Source: Quadrisphaera sp. RL12-1S (GTDB lineage: Bacteria > Actinomycetota > Actinomycetes > Actinomycetales > Quadrisphaeraceae). Taken from it: a stretch of 64,000 nucleotides of DNA. A program made the position numbers and the translations under genes. Below, piece by piece: positions 8,426 through 16,845 of the stretch. Below the pieces are notes generated by a model that ran no database searches, was not told the origin of the DNA, and saw only the letters and a program-made list of their open reading frames with translations. Positions within the stretch are counted from its first letter, which is position 1. Every line of letters begins with the position of its first letter. Location: contig NZ_JACNME010000008.1 of assembly GCF_014270065.1 (NCBI RefSeq), positions 62,001 through 126,000 on the forward strand, given 5' to 3'.

Positions 8426-9781
8426 ATGAGCCAGACCCACCGCACCGTCAGCGCGGACCCCGTGTTGCTGGTCTCCCACGACTCCGCCCCCTCACCCTCA
8501 GCCTCCGCCCCCGCTCCCGCGCCCACGCCCACGGGCTCCGGCAGCGAGGAGCCCGCGCCCCCCGCCGGCCGCTGGAGGTCCCGCCTCCGGCTGCTCGCCC
8601 TGGCAGGGCCCGCCTTCATCGCCGGTGCCTGGCAGTTCGGCCCGGGCAACCTCACCTCGGCCATCCAGGCCGGTAGCCGCTACGGTTACTCCCTCATCTG
8701 GGTGATCGCGGTGGCGACGGTCCTCATGGTCGTCTTCGCCGACATGAGCATCCGCGTGGCCCTGCGCTCGCGCGGCTCGCTCGTCGACACCATCAAGACC
8801 ACCCTGGGGCGCCCCACCGGGGTGGCGGCCGGCCTGGGCGTCTTCCTCATCACCCTGGCCTTCTCCGTCGGCAACGCCGTCGGGACCGGGCTGGGCCTGT
8901 CCCTCGTGGTGGGCGGCAACCCGATGTGGTGGACGCTGGCCGTGACCGCCGTCATCGCCTGCATCGTCTTCGCGCGCTCCCTCTACGGCGTCGTCGAGAA
9001 GCTGCTGCTGGTCATCGTGGCGGCCATGGGCATCGCCTTCGTCGCCACGGCGATCGTCACGCGACCCGACTGGGGGGCTGCCGCCGGCGGTCTGGTCCCG
9101 GTCGTCCCCGCGGGGACGGGCCTGCTGCTCGTCGCCCTCGTCGGGACGAACTTCTCGATGAACGCCGCCTTCTACACCGGGTACGCCTCCCGCGAGCGCG
9201 GCCTGCGCCGCGAGCAGTACCGGGAGACGACCATCGTCGACACCGTTCCCGGCATCGTGGCTCCCGGCATCATGACGGCGCTGGTGGTCATCGCCGCTGC
9301 GGCGACGCTCCCGGGCGTCGGAGGCGCAGCAGGCGCCACGCTGGGTGACTTCTCCGGCGTCCTGGAGCCCATCGCCGGCGAGCTCGGTCGCACCATCTTC
9401 GCGCTCGGGTTCTTCGGCGCCGCCGTGGCGGCCATGATCGCCAACGCGACGGCCGGTGGCACGCTGCTCTCGGACGGCCTGGGCTTCGGCAACACGCTCT
9501 CCAGCTGGAGGCCCCGGCTGGGCATGCTCGCGGTGCTGGCGTTCGGAGCCACCGTCACGGTGCTCGCGCACGGCACCTCGCCGGTGCAGCTCATCATCGT
9601 GGCCCAGGCGCTCACCGTGGTCGTGGCGCCGCTGCTGGGCGTGCTGCTCTTCGTCCTGACCAACAACCGCCGGCTCATGGGCGACCTGGCCAACCGCTGG
9701 TGGCAGAACGTCCTGGCTGTCGTCGGCATCGCCGCGATCTTCGCCGTCTGCTACCAGCTGCTGGTGACCGTCGTCCTCTGA
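8426..9781 (+). CDS. Nramp-fold transporter lacking canonical metal ligands
   Basis: Integral membrane protein of 451 aa with about eleven hydrophobic helices after a long Pro/Ser/Ala-rich N-terminus (about 1-50). The helix order and TM1/TM6 patterns match the Nramp (SLC11) fold. In metal-transporting Nramps TM1 reads DPGN and TM6 reads MPH; here TM1 is GPGN (72-75) and the TM6 site is TNFSMN (241-246), so the Asp, Met and His metal ligands are all missing. Transport of Mn2+ or Fe2+ is therefore doubtful. Its place behind an inducible lyase and LacI repressor suggests import of that pathway's organic substrate. The fold call is fairly sure; the substrate is inference. Confidence 0.82.
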   Translation: MSQTHRTVSADPVLLVSHDSAPSPSASAPAPAPTPTGSGSEEPAPPAGRWRSRLRLLALAGPAFIAGAWQFGPGNLTSAIQAGSRYGYSLIWVIAVATVLMVVFADMSIRVALRSRGSLVDTIKTTLGRPTGVAAGLGVFLITLAFSVGNAVGTGLGLSLVVGGNPMWWTLAVTAVIACIVFARSLYGVVEKLLLVIVAAMGIAFVATAIVTRPDWGAAAGGLVPVVPAGTGLLLVALVGTNFSMNAAFYTGYASRERGLRREQYRETTIVDTVPGIVAPGIMTALVVIAAAATLPGVGGAAGATLGDFSGVLEPIAGELGRTIFALGFFGAAVAAMIANATAGGTLLSDGLGFGNTLSSWRPRLGMLAVLAFGATVTVLAHGTSPVQLIIVAQALTVVVAPLLGVLLFVLTNNRRLMGDLANRWWQNVLAVVGIAAIFAVCYQLLVTVVL

Positions 9782-9806
9782 GGCCCACAGCCCCACGCGC
9801 GCGGCT

Positions 9807-9831
9807 GCGCCCCGGCACCCCGCCGGGGCGC
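9807..9831. terminator. Hairpin between convergent transporter and dgt genes
   Basis: A perfect 10-bp GC stem, GCGCCCCGGC with GCCGGGGCGC, and the loop ACCCC. It lies between two converging genes and may serve both strands. No T-tract. Confidence 0.6.
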
Positions 9832-9853
9832 GGCCGCGCCGCACGACACCCCG

Positions 9854-11188
9854 TCAGGGGTAGGTCATCACCAGGCGGGCGTGCCAGGCGAGGGCGCTGG
9901 TGTCGGTGAGCGAGGCGACCTGGTCCACGACGGCGCGCAGGCGGCCGGCGTCGTCGTCGGCCTGGGAGTGCCAGGCCGCGAAGGGCGGCTCCATGACGTG
10001 CGGCGTCTCCAGCAGCGCGCGCACGAGGTCGGTGACCACCTGGCGCTCCTCGGCGTAGGTCGAGGCCTTGTCCCGGCTGGTCAGCACGAACGCGGCGGCG
10101 ACCCCCTTGAGGACGGCGATCTCCACCTCGGTGGCGCGCGGCACCACGAGGTCGGCGGCGTAGCGGGTCAGCGGCCCGGGGCCGGCCACCGCGCGGGTCG
10201 CCTGCTCCGCGGCGGCGCAGAACCTGCCGATGAGCTGGCTGGTGGTGTCCTTCAGGGCCGCCAGCGACGCCCAGGAGCCGTCGTAGTGGTCCACCCAGTA
10301 CGGGGTGGCCAGCAGCCGGTCGAGGGCGGCGTCCACCTCGACGTCGGCGGCGTCGGGCAGGTGCCAGGCGCGCACGGCGTCCGCGATGTGGCCGCGCTCG
10401 TCTCGGGAGGCCAGCGCGCGCAGGTCCAGCCGGCCCGCGACCACCGCGTCCTCCAGGTCGTGCACGGAGTACGCGACGTCGTCGGACAGGTCCATGACCT
10501 GCGCCTCGATGCAGCGGCGGCGGTCGGGAGCCCCGTCGCGCAGCCACGCGAACACGGCGTCGTCGCCGTCGTCGCCGCCACCGCCGCCGGGGGTGCTGCT
10601 GGCGTAGACGCCGAACTTGCGCGTCACACCGCGCGGGTCGTCCCCGGAGTGCCACGGGTACTTGGTGGTCGCGTCCAGGCTCGCCCGCGTGAGGTTGAGG
10701 CCGGCCGGGCCCCCGCCGGCGCCGTCGGGGAAGCGGGTCTTGGGCTCCAGGCGCGTCAGCAGCCGCAGCGTCTGGGCGTTGCCCTCGAAGCCGCCGATGG
10801 CGGCGGTGAGCTGCGCGAGCGCCGACTCGCCGTTGTGGCCGAACGGCGGGTGGCCGAGGTCGTGGGACAGGCACGCGGTGTCGACGACGTCCGGGTCGCA
10901 GCCCAGCGCCCCGCCCAGCTCGCGCCCCACCTGCGCCACCTCGAGGGAGTGCGTGAGGCGGGTGCGGGCGAAGTCGTCCGAGCCCGGACCCACCACCTGG
11001 GTCTTGGCGCCCAGGCGGCGCAGGGCCGAGGAGTGCAGCACGCGGGCGCGGTCACGGGCGAACGCGCTGCGCTTGTAGCTCTTGGGCGCCTCCGGGGCCC
11101 AGCGGGCTCGGGCGTGCTCGCCGTAGCCGCTGGCCTCGCCGTCCACCTCGCAGTGCGCGCCGCGGTCGTGCCGGCCCTCGGTCCGCAC
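9854..11188 (-). CDS. dgt: Deoxyguanosinetriphosphate triphosphohydrolase-like protein
   Basis: HD-domain enzyme that hydrolyses dNTPs to deoxynucleoside and tripolyphosphate, which may adjust dNTP pools or salvage. The metal-binding HD signature is intact: RTRLTHSLEVAQVGREL, then CLSHDLGHPPFGHNGE, with a further Asp in MDLSDDVAYSVHDLED. The N-terminal SYKRSAFARDRARVLHSSALRRL is the usual family opening. The GTG at 11188 gives 444 aa, a normal length, and lies 4 nt after the dusB stop, so the two are translated from one message. The frame is open far upstream inside dusB, but that part is dusB in another phase. Confidence 0.92.
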   Translation of the reverse strand: MRTEGRHDRGAHCEVDGEASGYGEHARARWAPEAPKSYKRSAFARDRARVLHSSALRRLGAKTQVVGPGSDDFARTRLTHSLEVAQVGRELGGALGCDPDVVDTACLSHDLGHPPFGHNGESALAQLTAAIGGFEGNAQTLRLLTRLEPKTRFPDGAGGGPAGLNLTRASLDATTKYPWHSGDDPRGVTRKFGVYASSTPGGGGGDDGDDAVFAWLRDGAPDRRRCIEAQVMDLSDDVAYSVHDLEDAVVAGRLDLRALASRDERGHIADAVRAWHLPDAADVEVDAALDRLLATPYWVDHYDGSWASLAALKDTTSQLIGRFCAAAEQATRAVAGPGPLTRYAADLVVPRATEVEIAVLKGVAAAFVLTSRDKASTYAEERQVVTDLVRALLETPHVMEPPFAAWHSQADDDAGRLRAVVDQVASLTDTSALAWHARLVMTYP

Positions 11189-11192
11189 GCGC

Positions 11193-12404
11193 CTACCCGC
11201 CCGCCGTCGCGGCGGGGTCGAGCTCACCCGCGCGCACCACGTCGAGGGCGGCGCCGTCGAGCTCGCGGGAGTCGAGCCAGCCCTCGGGCAGCACCACCCG
11301 CGGCGCGGGCGAGGTGCGGCCGCGGGAGCCCTCGGCGGCCTCGCCCGGGTGGGGCTGGTCGAGGTCGAGGGTGTCGATGAGCGCGTCGAGCGCGGCCAGG
11401 GAGTCGACCAGGCCCAGCTGGGCGCGCAGGTGCCCGCCCACCACGTAGCCCTTGAGGTACCAGGCGACGTGCTTGCGGATCTCGCGGCAGCCGCGCAGCT
11501 CGTCACCGAAGTGCTCCACGAGCAGCTCGGCGTGGCGGCGCAGGGTCTCGGCCACGAAGCGCAGGCCCGGGCGCACCCGCTGGGGCTCCCCGCGCATCGC
11601 CGCCGCGAGGTCGGCGAACAGCCACGGCCGCCCGAGGCACCCGCGCCCGACCACCACGCCGTCGCAGCCGCTGCGCTCGACCAGGCGCACGGCGTCCTCG
11701 GCGGACCAGACGTCGCCGTTGCCGAGCACGGGCACGCTGGTCACGGCCTCCTTGAGGCGGGCGATCGCCTCCCAGTCGGCGGTGCCGGCGTAGCCGTCCG
11801 CGGCGGTGCGGCCGTGCAGCGCCACCCACGCGGCGCCCTCGGCCTCGGCGGTGCGGCCGGCGTCGAGGTAGGTGAGGTGCTCGGGGTCGATGCCCTTGCG
11901 CATCTTCACCGTGACCGGGACGTCGGGCCCGCTGGAGCGCTGGGCGCTGCGCACGGCGGAGCGCACCACGTCCCGGAACAGGTCGCTCTTCCAGGGCAGC
12001 GCCGAGCCACCGCCGCGGCGCGTCACCTTGGGCACCGGGCAGCCGAAGTTGAGGTCCACGTGGTCGGCGAGGTCCTCGGTGACGAGCATCCGCACCGCGG
12101 CGCCCACCGTGGTGGGGTCGACGCCGTAGAGCTGCACGCTGCGGGGGCTGGCGCCCGGCTCGTGCTGCACCAGCCGCAGGCTCTCCGGGGTGCGCTCCAC
12201 CAGGGCCCGGCTGGTGACCATCTCCGAGACGTAGACGCCGGCGCCGTGCTCGCGGCACAGGCTGCGGAACGGGGCGTTGGTCACCCCGGCCATCGGCGCG
12301 AGGACCACGGGGACGTCGACGACGTGGTGCCCGAAGCGCAGCGGCGGCAGCAGGGGCGCGGCCAGCTCACCGGCCTGGCCAGGAGCGTCGAGTGCGGTGG
12401 TCAC
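11193..12404 (-). CDS. dusB: tRNA-dihydrouridine synthase, DusB type
   Basis: FMN-dependent enzyme that reduces specific uridines in the tRNA D-loop. It has a TIM barrel with APMAGVTNAPFR near the start, the catalytic-Cys motif NFGCPVPKVTRRGGGSAL, the RNA- and FMN-contacting VTVKMRKG and LHGRTAADGYAG, and GNGDVWS, followed by the helical C-terminal domain. From the GTG at 12404 it has 403 aa, slightly long because of a tail of about 40 residues. dgt follows after 4 nt, a pairing common in actinobacteria. The frame remains open upstream of 12404 through the STAS gene; that part is spurious. Confidence 0.93.
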   Translation of the reverse strand: MTTALDAPGQAGELAAPLLPPLRFGHHVVDVPVVLAPMAGVTNAPFRSLCREHGAGVYVSEMVTSRALVERTPESLRLVQHEPGASPRSVQLYGVDPTTVGAAVRMLVTEDLADHVDLNFGCPVPKVTRRGGGSALPWKSDLFRDVVRSAVRSAQRSSGPDVPVTVKMRKGIDPEHLTYLDAGRTAEAEGAAWVALHGRTAADGYAGTADWEAIARLKEAVTSVPVLGNGDVWSAEDAVRLVERSGCDGVVVGRGCLGRPWLFADLAAAMRGEPQRVRPGLRFVAETLRRHAELLVEHFGDELRGCREIRKHVAWYLKGYVVGGHLRAQLGLVDSLAALDALIDTLDLDQPHPGEAAEGSRGRTSPAPRVVLPEGWLDSRELDGAALDVVRAGELDPAATAGG

Positions 12405-12451
12405 GGCACCAGTGTCCCGCACCGGTCGGCGCGCCGGGCGCAGCACGGGGG

Positions 12452-12841
12452 TCACCCCACGCGGGCGGTGCGCCGCTCGTGCAGGGCCGACGGCACGTCG
12501 GGGTGCAGCGGCATGACGTGCTGCATGCCGGTGATGCGGAACAGGCTGGCCACCCGGGTGCCCGTGGAGACCAGCTCGAAGGTGCGGCGGTGGGCCCGGG
12601 AGAGCTTGTAGCCCTGCACCAGCACGCCGAGCGCGTAGGAGTCGATGAAGGTCACTCGCCGCAGGTCCACCACGACGTGCTGGGCGGCGGAGGCCCCGGT
12701 GGGCCGCAGGAGCCCGCGCAGCACCTCGCGCAGCTCCGGGGCGGTCCGGATGTCCAGGTCCCCCTCGACGAGCACCACGGCGACGTCGTCGGCGCCGGGC
12801 AGGTCGCCCGTCTGGCTCGCCGTGCTCGTCGTGATGCTCAT
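12452..12841 (-). CDS. STAS-domain anti-sigma factor antagonist
   Basis: A single STAS domain of 129 aa, SpoIIAA/RsbV type. The central VVVDLRRVTFIDSYALGVLV carries the Asp-Ser pair whose Ser (S68) is normally phosphorylated by a partner anti-sigma kinase. EGDLDIRTAPEL is the expected first strand and helix. Such proteins release a sigma factor by binding its anti-sigma factor when unphosphorylated. No kinase or sigma gene lies nearby, so the partner is elsewhere. It ends 47 nt before the dusB start and could be read into dusB. Confidence 0.88.
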   Translation of the reverse strand: MSITTSTASQTGDLPGADDVAVVLVEGDLDIRTAPELREVLRGLLRPTGASAAQHVVVDLRRVTFIDSYALGVLVQGYKLSRAHRRTFELVSTGTRVASLFRITGMQHVMPLHPDVPSALHERRTARVG

Positions 12842-13073
12842 GCGTACCCCCCGGCGGCTGACCGCCCTCGTGGTGGTGGGTCAGGCCGTCGACCGCTGCG
12901 ATCCTCCCAGCGCGCAGGCCGCTGAGCACCCCGGGGGCGCCTCACCTCGCCCGGTCGGGCGTCCCCCGGGCCCCGGGCGTGCGCCTGAGCGGACCCCACG
13001 CCCGCAGCGCGTCGAGGACCCCCGCGAGAGCCGGTCGCGGAACGGGCCGCCGGAGGGGCGGGGCGAGGGGTGG

Positions 13074-13727
13074 TCAGGCACCTCGGAGGAGGTGCCCCTT
13101 CAGCGTGACCGGGCGGCTACTCGCAAGGGGCCGATCGTCCGAGGCCCCGCAGGGCCACCACGGTCCGCTGCGGAGCGCCGGCGTCAGGCCTGCCGGAGGG
13201 ACCGCCCTCGCGCACTCACCCCCACGCGTCGCGGAGGAGGTCCGCAGCCTCCGACCGCGGCAGCAGCCGCTGTCCGCCGGCGGCAGCAGCGCGAACGACG
13301 CCTGGAGCCGCCGAGCGGTCTCCTGGTCCTGCTCGGACCTGCGCCGGTGGTCCTCCGCCCCGAGCCCGGCGGGGACCCTGCCCTCGAGCAGGGTGGTCAC
13401 GGCCTCCCAGGCGAGTCCGGCGGGAGAGGGGTCGACGAGCACACCCGTCCGGGCGGGACCGGCGGGACGGACACCGCGCTTCGGCCGGGTCGACAGCCGC
13501 CACGGCGGCTCGACCTCCTCGTCGCCGTCCGTGCTCCGTCGTGTCCGCGGTGCGACGTCGACGCTCCCCCACCGGACCGGGGCGTCCGGCCCGCCGGAGC
13601 GGCCCCAGCCCCTGCCCGAGACAGCCACGTCAGCCAGCGAGAGGTCGGCGGGCGCCGCCACCGGGAAGTCCAGCTCGTCCGCAGGTGGCTCCGGCAGGAG
13701 GTCCTCGTCGTCCACGACGACGATCAT
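13074..13727 (-). CDS. Hypothetical protein, possible frameshift near its end
   Basis: Function not recognised. It starts with ATG 7 nt after the lepB stop on the same strand. The first 150 residues have good codon bias: an acidic opening (MIVVVDDEDLLPEPPADELD), a basic Pro-rich middle, then LAWEAVTTLLEGRVPAGL and a helical stretch ending ARRLQASFALLPPADSG. After that this frame turns Cys- and Ser-rich (CCRGRRLRTSSATRGGE) and looks non-coding. The +1 frame reads QRLLPRSEAADLLRDAWG and stops at 13216, a much better ending. A one-base indel near 13262-13290, real or a sequencing error, would explain this; the intended gene would then be 13216-13727. Confidence 0.45.
   Translation of the reverse strand: MIVVVDDEDLLPEPPADELDFPVAAPADLSLADVAVSGRGWGRSGGPDAPVRWGSVDVAPRTRRSTDGDEEVEPPWRLSTRPKRGVRPAGPARTGVLVDPSPAGLAWEAVTTLLEGRVPAGLGAEDHRRRSEQDQETARRLQASFALLPPADSGCCRGRRLRTSSATRGGECARAVPPAGLTPALRSGPWWPCGASDDRPLASSRPVTLKGHLLRGA
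13077..13096 (-). terminator. Hairpin after the hypothetical gene
   Basis: GGCACCTC pairs perfectly with GAGGTGCC around a 4-nt loop. It lies inside the last codons of the uninterrupted frame of the hypothetical gene, which argues that the gene really ends earlier, at 13216. I see nothing else between 12842 and 13076. Confidence 0.4.
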
Positions 13728-13734
13728 CGCGCTC

Positions 13735-14535
13735 TCAGCGCGCCGCAGGCGGGTCGGGGACGGCGGCGTAGACCTCGCCGTGGCGCGGCAGCCAGCCGAG
13801 CCGGTCCAGCGGCCACGCCCGCAGCACCACCCGTCCGACCACGGCGCCCTGCGCGACGAAGCCGCCGTCGGAGTCCTGGTGGTAGCGGGAGTCGCGGGAG
13901 TTCCCGCGGTTGTCGCCCATCACCCACAGCTGCCCGGCGGGCACCGTCACGTCGAACGGCACCTGCGTGGTGTCGGTCCCCGGCTGCAGGTAGGGCGTCT
14001 CGTCGAGGGCGACGCCGTCCACGGACGTCCGTCCTGCGGCGTCGCAGCAGACCACGTGGTCCCCGGGCAGCCCGACGACCCGCTTCACGAGGTGGCCCTG
14101 GGCGGGGTCGGGCAGCACCCGCAGGAAGACGAGGACGGCGACGGCGGCCCGGCCCACCGGTCCGCGCTGCTGCTCAGACGCACCGCCGGTCGCGGCACCC
14201 GCGGCGGAGGAGGCGCCGGTGCCGCGGTCCAGCCAGCCGCGCTGGTCCGCGAAGACCACCACGTCCCCGCGCTGCAGCGGCAGCGCGCCGGGCACCAGCG
14301 GCGTGGCGAGCACCCGGTCCCCCTCGAGCAGCGCCGGCTCCATGGAGGCGCTGGGGATGGAGAACGGGCGCGCCAGGAAGGTGGTCACCAGCAGCGACAC
14401 CACCAGGGCCGCGACCACCACCACGGCCGCCTCGCGGACCGCGGCGAGCGCCCGGCGCCGACGCCGGCGCGGGCGCCGCGGGCGCAGCAGCGGCGCCTGG
14501 GTGGCGGTGCGCCCGTCGTCGTCGTCGTGGTCCAC
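13735..14535 (-). CDS. lepB: Signal peptidase I
   Basis: Membrane serine protease that cleaves signal peptides from exported proteins. After an Arg-rich cytoplasmic start there is one membrane helix (about 33-55). The catalytic Ser lies in IPSASMEP (S64) and the general-base Lys in HLVKRVVGLPGD (K151); the C-terminal box MGDNRGNSRDSR is present. A Gly/Ala/Ser-rich insert (about 105-125) is unusual but lies between the catalytic boxes. The frame extends to 14643, overlapping the MFS gene. The GTG at 14535 (266 aa) is chosen because GAGACT, a near -10 box, ends 6 nt before it and the extra N-terminus is low-complexity. Confidence 0.9.
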   Translation of the reverse strand: MDHDDDDGRTATQAPLLRPRRPRRRRRRALAAVREAAVVVVAALVVSLLVTTFLARPFSIPSASMEPALLEGDRVLATPLVPGALPLQRGDVVVFADQRGWLDRGTGASSAAGAATGGASEQQRGPVGRAAVAVLVFLRVLPDPAQGHLVKRVVGLPGDHVVCCDAAGRTSVDGVALDETPYLQPGTDTTQVPFDVTVPAGQLWVMGDNRGNSRDSRYHQDSDGGFVAQGAVVGRVVLRAWPLDRLGWLPRHGEVYAAVPDPPAAR

Positions 14536-14599
14536 GCGACCAGTCTCACCCGCGGCCCCCGCTGCGGGGGGTCGGGCCGCGCCGGTGGCCGGCGGGGCC

Positions 14600-16060
14600 T
14601 CAGGCGGCCAGGGCTGAGGCGTCCGGGTCGGGCTCCTGGTCACGCCGGGGGGCCGGCCGGTCCCCCGGCATGAGGAGGACGGCGAGCAGCAGCACCACCG
14701 CCAGGGCCACCACCCCGACGAAGACCAGGTGGACGGCGTCGGCGAGCTCGGCCGGGGCCACGGTGCCGGAGTCGGCCGAGCGGCCGCCCAGGCTCGCGTT
14801 GACCACCGCCCCGAACACGGCGATGCCCACCGCGCTGCCGGCGGAGCGGGCGAACATGTTCAGGCCCGTCACCACCCCGCGCTCGCCCCAGCCGACGGCG
14901 GACTGCGCGGCGATGAGGGTGGGGGACGCGGACAGCCCCATGCCCAGGCCGATGACGAAGGAGGCCCCGGCCACCAGCGCGACGCTGGAGGAGGCGTCGA
15001 GCAGCAGGAGCATCCCCGCACCGGCCAGCACCACCACCGCCCCGACGAGCGCGGTGGAGCGCATCCCGAAGCGCAGGTACAGGCGTCCGGACTGGGAGGC
15101 CGAGACCGGCCACCCGAGGGTCAGCGCGGCGAGCGCGAAGCCCGCCACCAGCGGGCCGGTGCCGAGGCTGACCTGCACGTACGTCGGCACGTAGGAGGTC
15201 AGGGCGAGCAGCGCCGCCCCGATGCACGCCGACGCGGCGCTGGTGGCCACGAGCAGGCGGCGGCGCAGCAGGTGCAGCGGCACCACCGGGTCCGCGGCGC
15301 GGCGCTCCACCACCGCGAACAGCGCCAGCAGCAGCGCGCCGGCGGCGAAGACGCCCACGCCCGGCGCCGACGCCCACGCCCACGCCTGGCCGCCCTCGAG
15401 CACGCCCAGCACGAGCAGCGTCAGCGCCGCCGTGAGGAGGGTCGCCCCGAGGACGTCGACCTGGGCCCGTCGCCGCTCGCGCTGCTCGTGGAAGCGCCAG
15501 CCGATGGCGGCGGCCGCCACCAGGCACAGGGGGATGTTGATGAGGAAGATCCACCGCCAGCTCGTGTACTCGGAGAACACCCCGCCCAGGGTCGGTCCCA
15601 CCACGGACGAGACGCCCCACACGCTGGCGATGTAGCCCTGGACCTTCGCGCGCTCGGCCACGGAGTAGACGTCCCCGACGATGGTCATGGACATCGGCTG
15701 CACCGCGCCGGCGCCCAGGCCCTGCACGGCGCGGAAGGCGATGAGCGATCCCATGCTCCACGCGGCGCCGCACAGCACCGACCCGAGCAGGAACAGGCCG
15801 ATGCCGACCAGCATCACGGGCTTGCGCCCGAAGACGTCGGCCAGCTTGCCGAACACCGGCACGGTGACGGCCTGGGCGAGCAGGTAGGCGCTGAAGAGCC
15901 ACGGGAACTGGGCGAAGCCGCCCAGCTCGGCCACCACGGAGGGCACCGCGGTGGCGATGACGGTGGCGTCGATGGCCACGAGGGCCGTGGACAGCATGAC
16001 GCCCAGCAGGACCGGGCCGCGCTCGGACCGCAGCCCGACACCCGCGCTCGTCGAACTCAC
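14600..16060 (-). CDS. MFS drug exporter, DHA2 (14-helix) family
   Basis: Proton-driven multidrug efflux pump of the EmrB/QacA type, 486 aa with about 14 predicted helices. The motifs fit: DATVIATAVPSVVAEL in helix 1 (motif D1), the loop GKLADVFGRKPVM (motif A), and GVSSVVGPTLGG in helix 5 (motif C, typical of exporters). The start is the GTG at 16060, because TAGCCT ends 7 nt before it; the TTG at 16087 lies upstream of that promoter. lepB follows on the same strand. The substrate cannot be deduced, and no adjacent TetR or MarR gene is seen. Confidence 0.9.
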   Translation of the reverse strand: MSSTSAGVGLRSERGPVLLGVMLSTALVAIDATVIATAVPSVVAELGGFAQFPWLFSAYLLAQAVTVPVFGKLADVFGRKPVMLVGIGLFLLGSVLCGAAWSMGSLIAFRAVQGLGAGAVQPMSMTIVGDVYSVAERAKVQGYIASVWGVSSVVGPTLGGVFSEYTSWRWIFLINIPLCLVAAAAIGWRFHEQRERRRAQVDVLGATLLTAALTLLVLGVLEGGQAWAWASAPGVGVFAAGALLLALFAVVERRAADPVVPLHLLRRRLLVATSAASACIGAALLALTSYVPTYVQVSLGTGPLVAGFALAALTLGWPVSASQSGRLYLRFGMRSTALVGAVVVLAGAGMLLLLDASSSVALVAGASFVIGLGMGLSASPTLIAAQSAVGWGERGVVTGLNMFARSAGSAVGIAVFGAVVNASLGGRSADSGTVAPAELADAVHLVFVGVVALAVVLLLAVLLMPGDRPAPRRDQEPDPDASALAA

Positions 16061-16067
16061 GGGCCCC

Positions 16068-16073
16068 AGGCTA
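16068..16073 (-). promoter_or_regulatory. -10 box of the MFS gene (leaderless)
   Basis: TAGCCT on the minus strand, 7 nt before the GTG at 16060. It decides the start of the exporter gene. Confidence 0.5.
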
Positions 16074-16105
16074 GGTGCCCCGAGCAACCCGCAGGCGGAC
16101 GGCGG

Positions 16106-16696
16106 TCAGGCGCCGGCACCCGCCGCGTGCTGGTGGGGGGCGTGCAGCGGCTGGTCGAGCCGCGCCAGCAGGTGCTGGCGGAAGCGCGCCGCGCGCTGGT
16201 CGGCCTGGGCCTGCGTGATCTTCCCGGCCTCCACGCGCTCGGCCAGCTGGGCCTTCTCGGCCCCGACGAGGGCGTTCACGAGGGCGTCGGTGCTGGTCCC
16301 GTGGGCCTTGGCCACGCTGGCCGGGGTGGCGCCGGGCTGGCGCAGCTCGGTGCGCAGCTGCTGCGGGGTGGTGCCCAGCAGCGCCGCTGCCGCGTCGAGC
16401 TCCGCCTTCCCCCACCCGCCCTTGCCGCCCCTGCCGCGGTGACCGCCCGCCCGGTCCGCGGCCAGCGTGGAGGCCACCCGGTCGGCCTGGGCCTGGGTCA
16501 GGGCGCCGCTCGAGACGAGCGGCGCCAGGTCCTCCGCGAGCCGCTGCTCGCGGTGCTGCTGGGAGGTGCGGGACGGCGCCGTCGCCGTCGTCGACGCGCC
16601 GGGCGCTGAGGTCGAGGCGGAGGCGGGCAGGGCCACCGCCACGCCCACCGCCAGCAGGAGCCCACCGGTGAGGGCGGCGATGGTCTTGGTGCGCAC
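16106..16696 (-). CDS. Secreted alpha-helical protein of unknown function
   Basis: 196 aa with a clear signal peptide (VRTKTIAALTGGLLLAVGV, then ALPASAS). The mature part is helical and carries two copies of a G-x-L/I-T-Q-A-Q-A-D motif (SGALTQAQADRV and AGKITQAQADQR), with a Gly/Arg/Lys linker (GGHRGRGGKGG) between halves. This arrangement is common in small secreted actinobacterial proteins of unknown function. GGAGGA lies a few bases before the GTG, so the start is firm. It ends in a His-rich tail (HAPHQHAAGAGA). It has no clear operon partner. Confidence 0.75.
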   Translation of the reverse strand: MRTKTIAALTGGLLLAVGVAVALPASASTSAPGASTTATAPSRTSQQHREQRLAEDLAPLVSSGALTQAQADRVASTLAADRAGGHRGRGGKGGWGKAELDAAAALLGTTPQQLRTELRQPGATPASVAKAHGTSTDALVNALVGAEKAQLAERVEAGKITQAQADQRAARFRQHLLARLDQPLHAPHQHAAGAGA

Positions 16697-16845
16697 TGGT
16701 CCTCCGTGCTCGGGGCCGGCCCGCCGCCAGGTCGTCGCCGGCGGGCGCTGTCGACGGTGCGCTGCCCGGCTGTGAGCAGGCTGTCGGCCAGCCGCGACGC
16801 ACCTGGTGCTGCGGGCCGCCACCTGGGAGCCTCCTGGGAGGCCCG

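Noticed and set aside
8426-9781. Annotation as a manganese transporter MntH
   Set aside because: The DPGN and MPH metal-binding motifs are both altered, so the standard name would mislead.
14536-14643. Longer N-terminus of signal peptidase I
   Set aside because: It overlaps the MFS gene, is Pro/Ala/Thr low-complexity, and a near -10 box points to the GTG at 14535.
12645-15194. An 849-residue plus-strand frame across STAS, lepB and MFS genes
   Set aside because: Arg/Pro/Ala-rich antisense shadow with no domain; the minus-strand genes carry clear family motifs.
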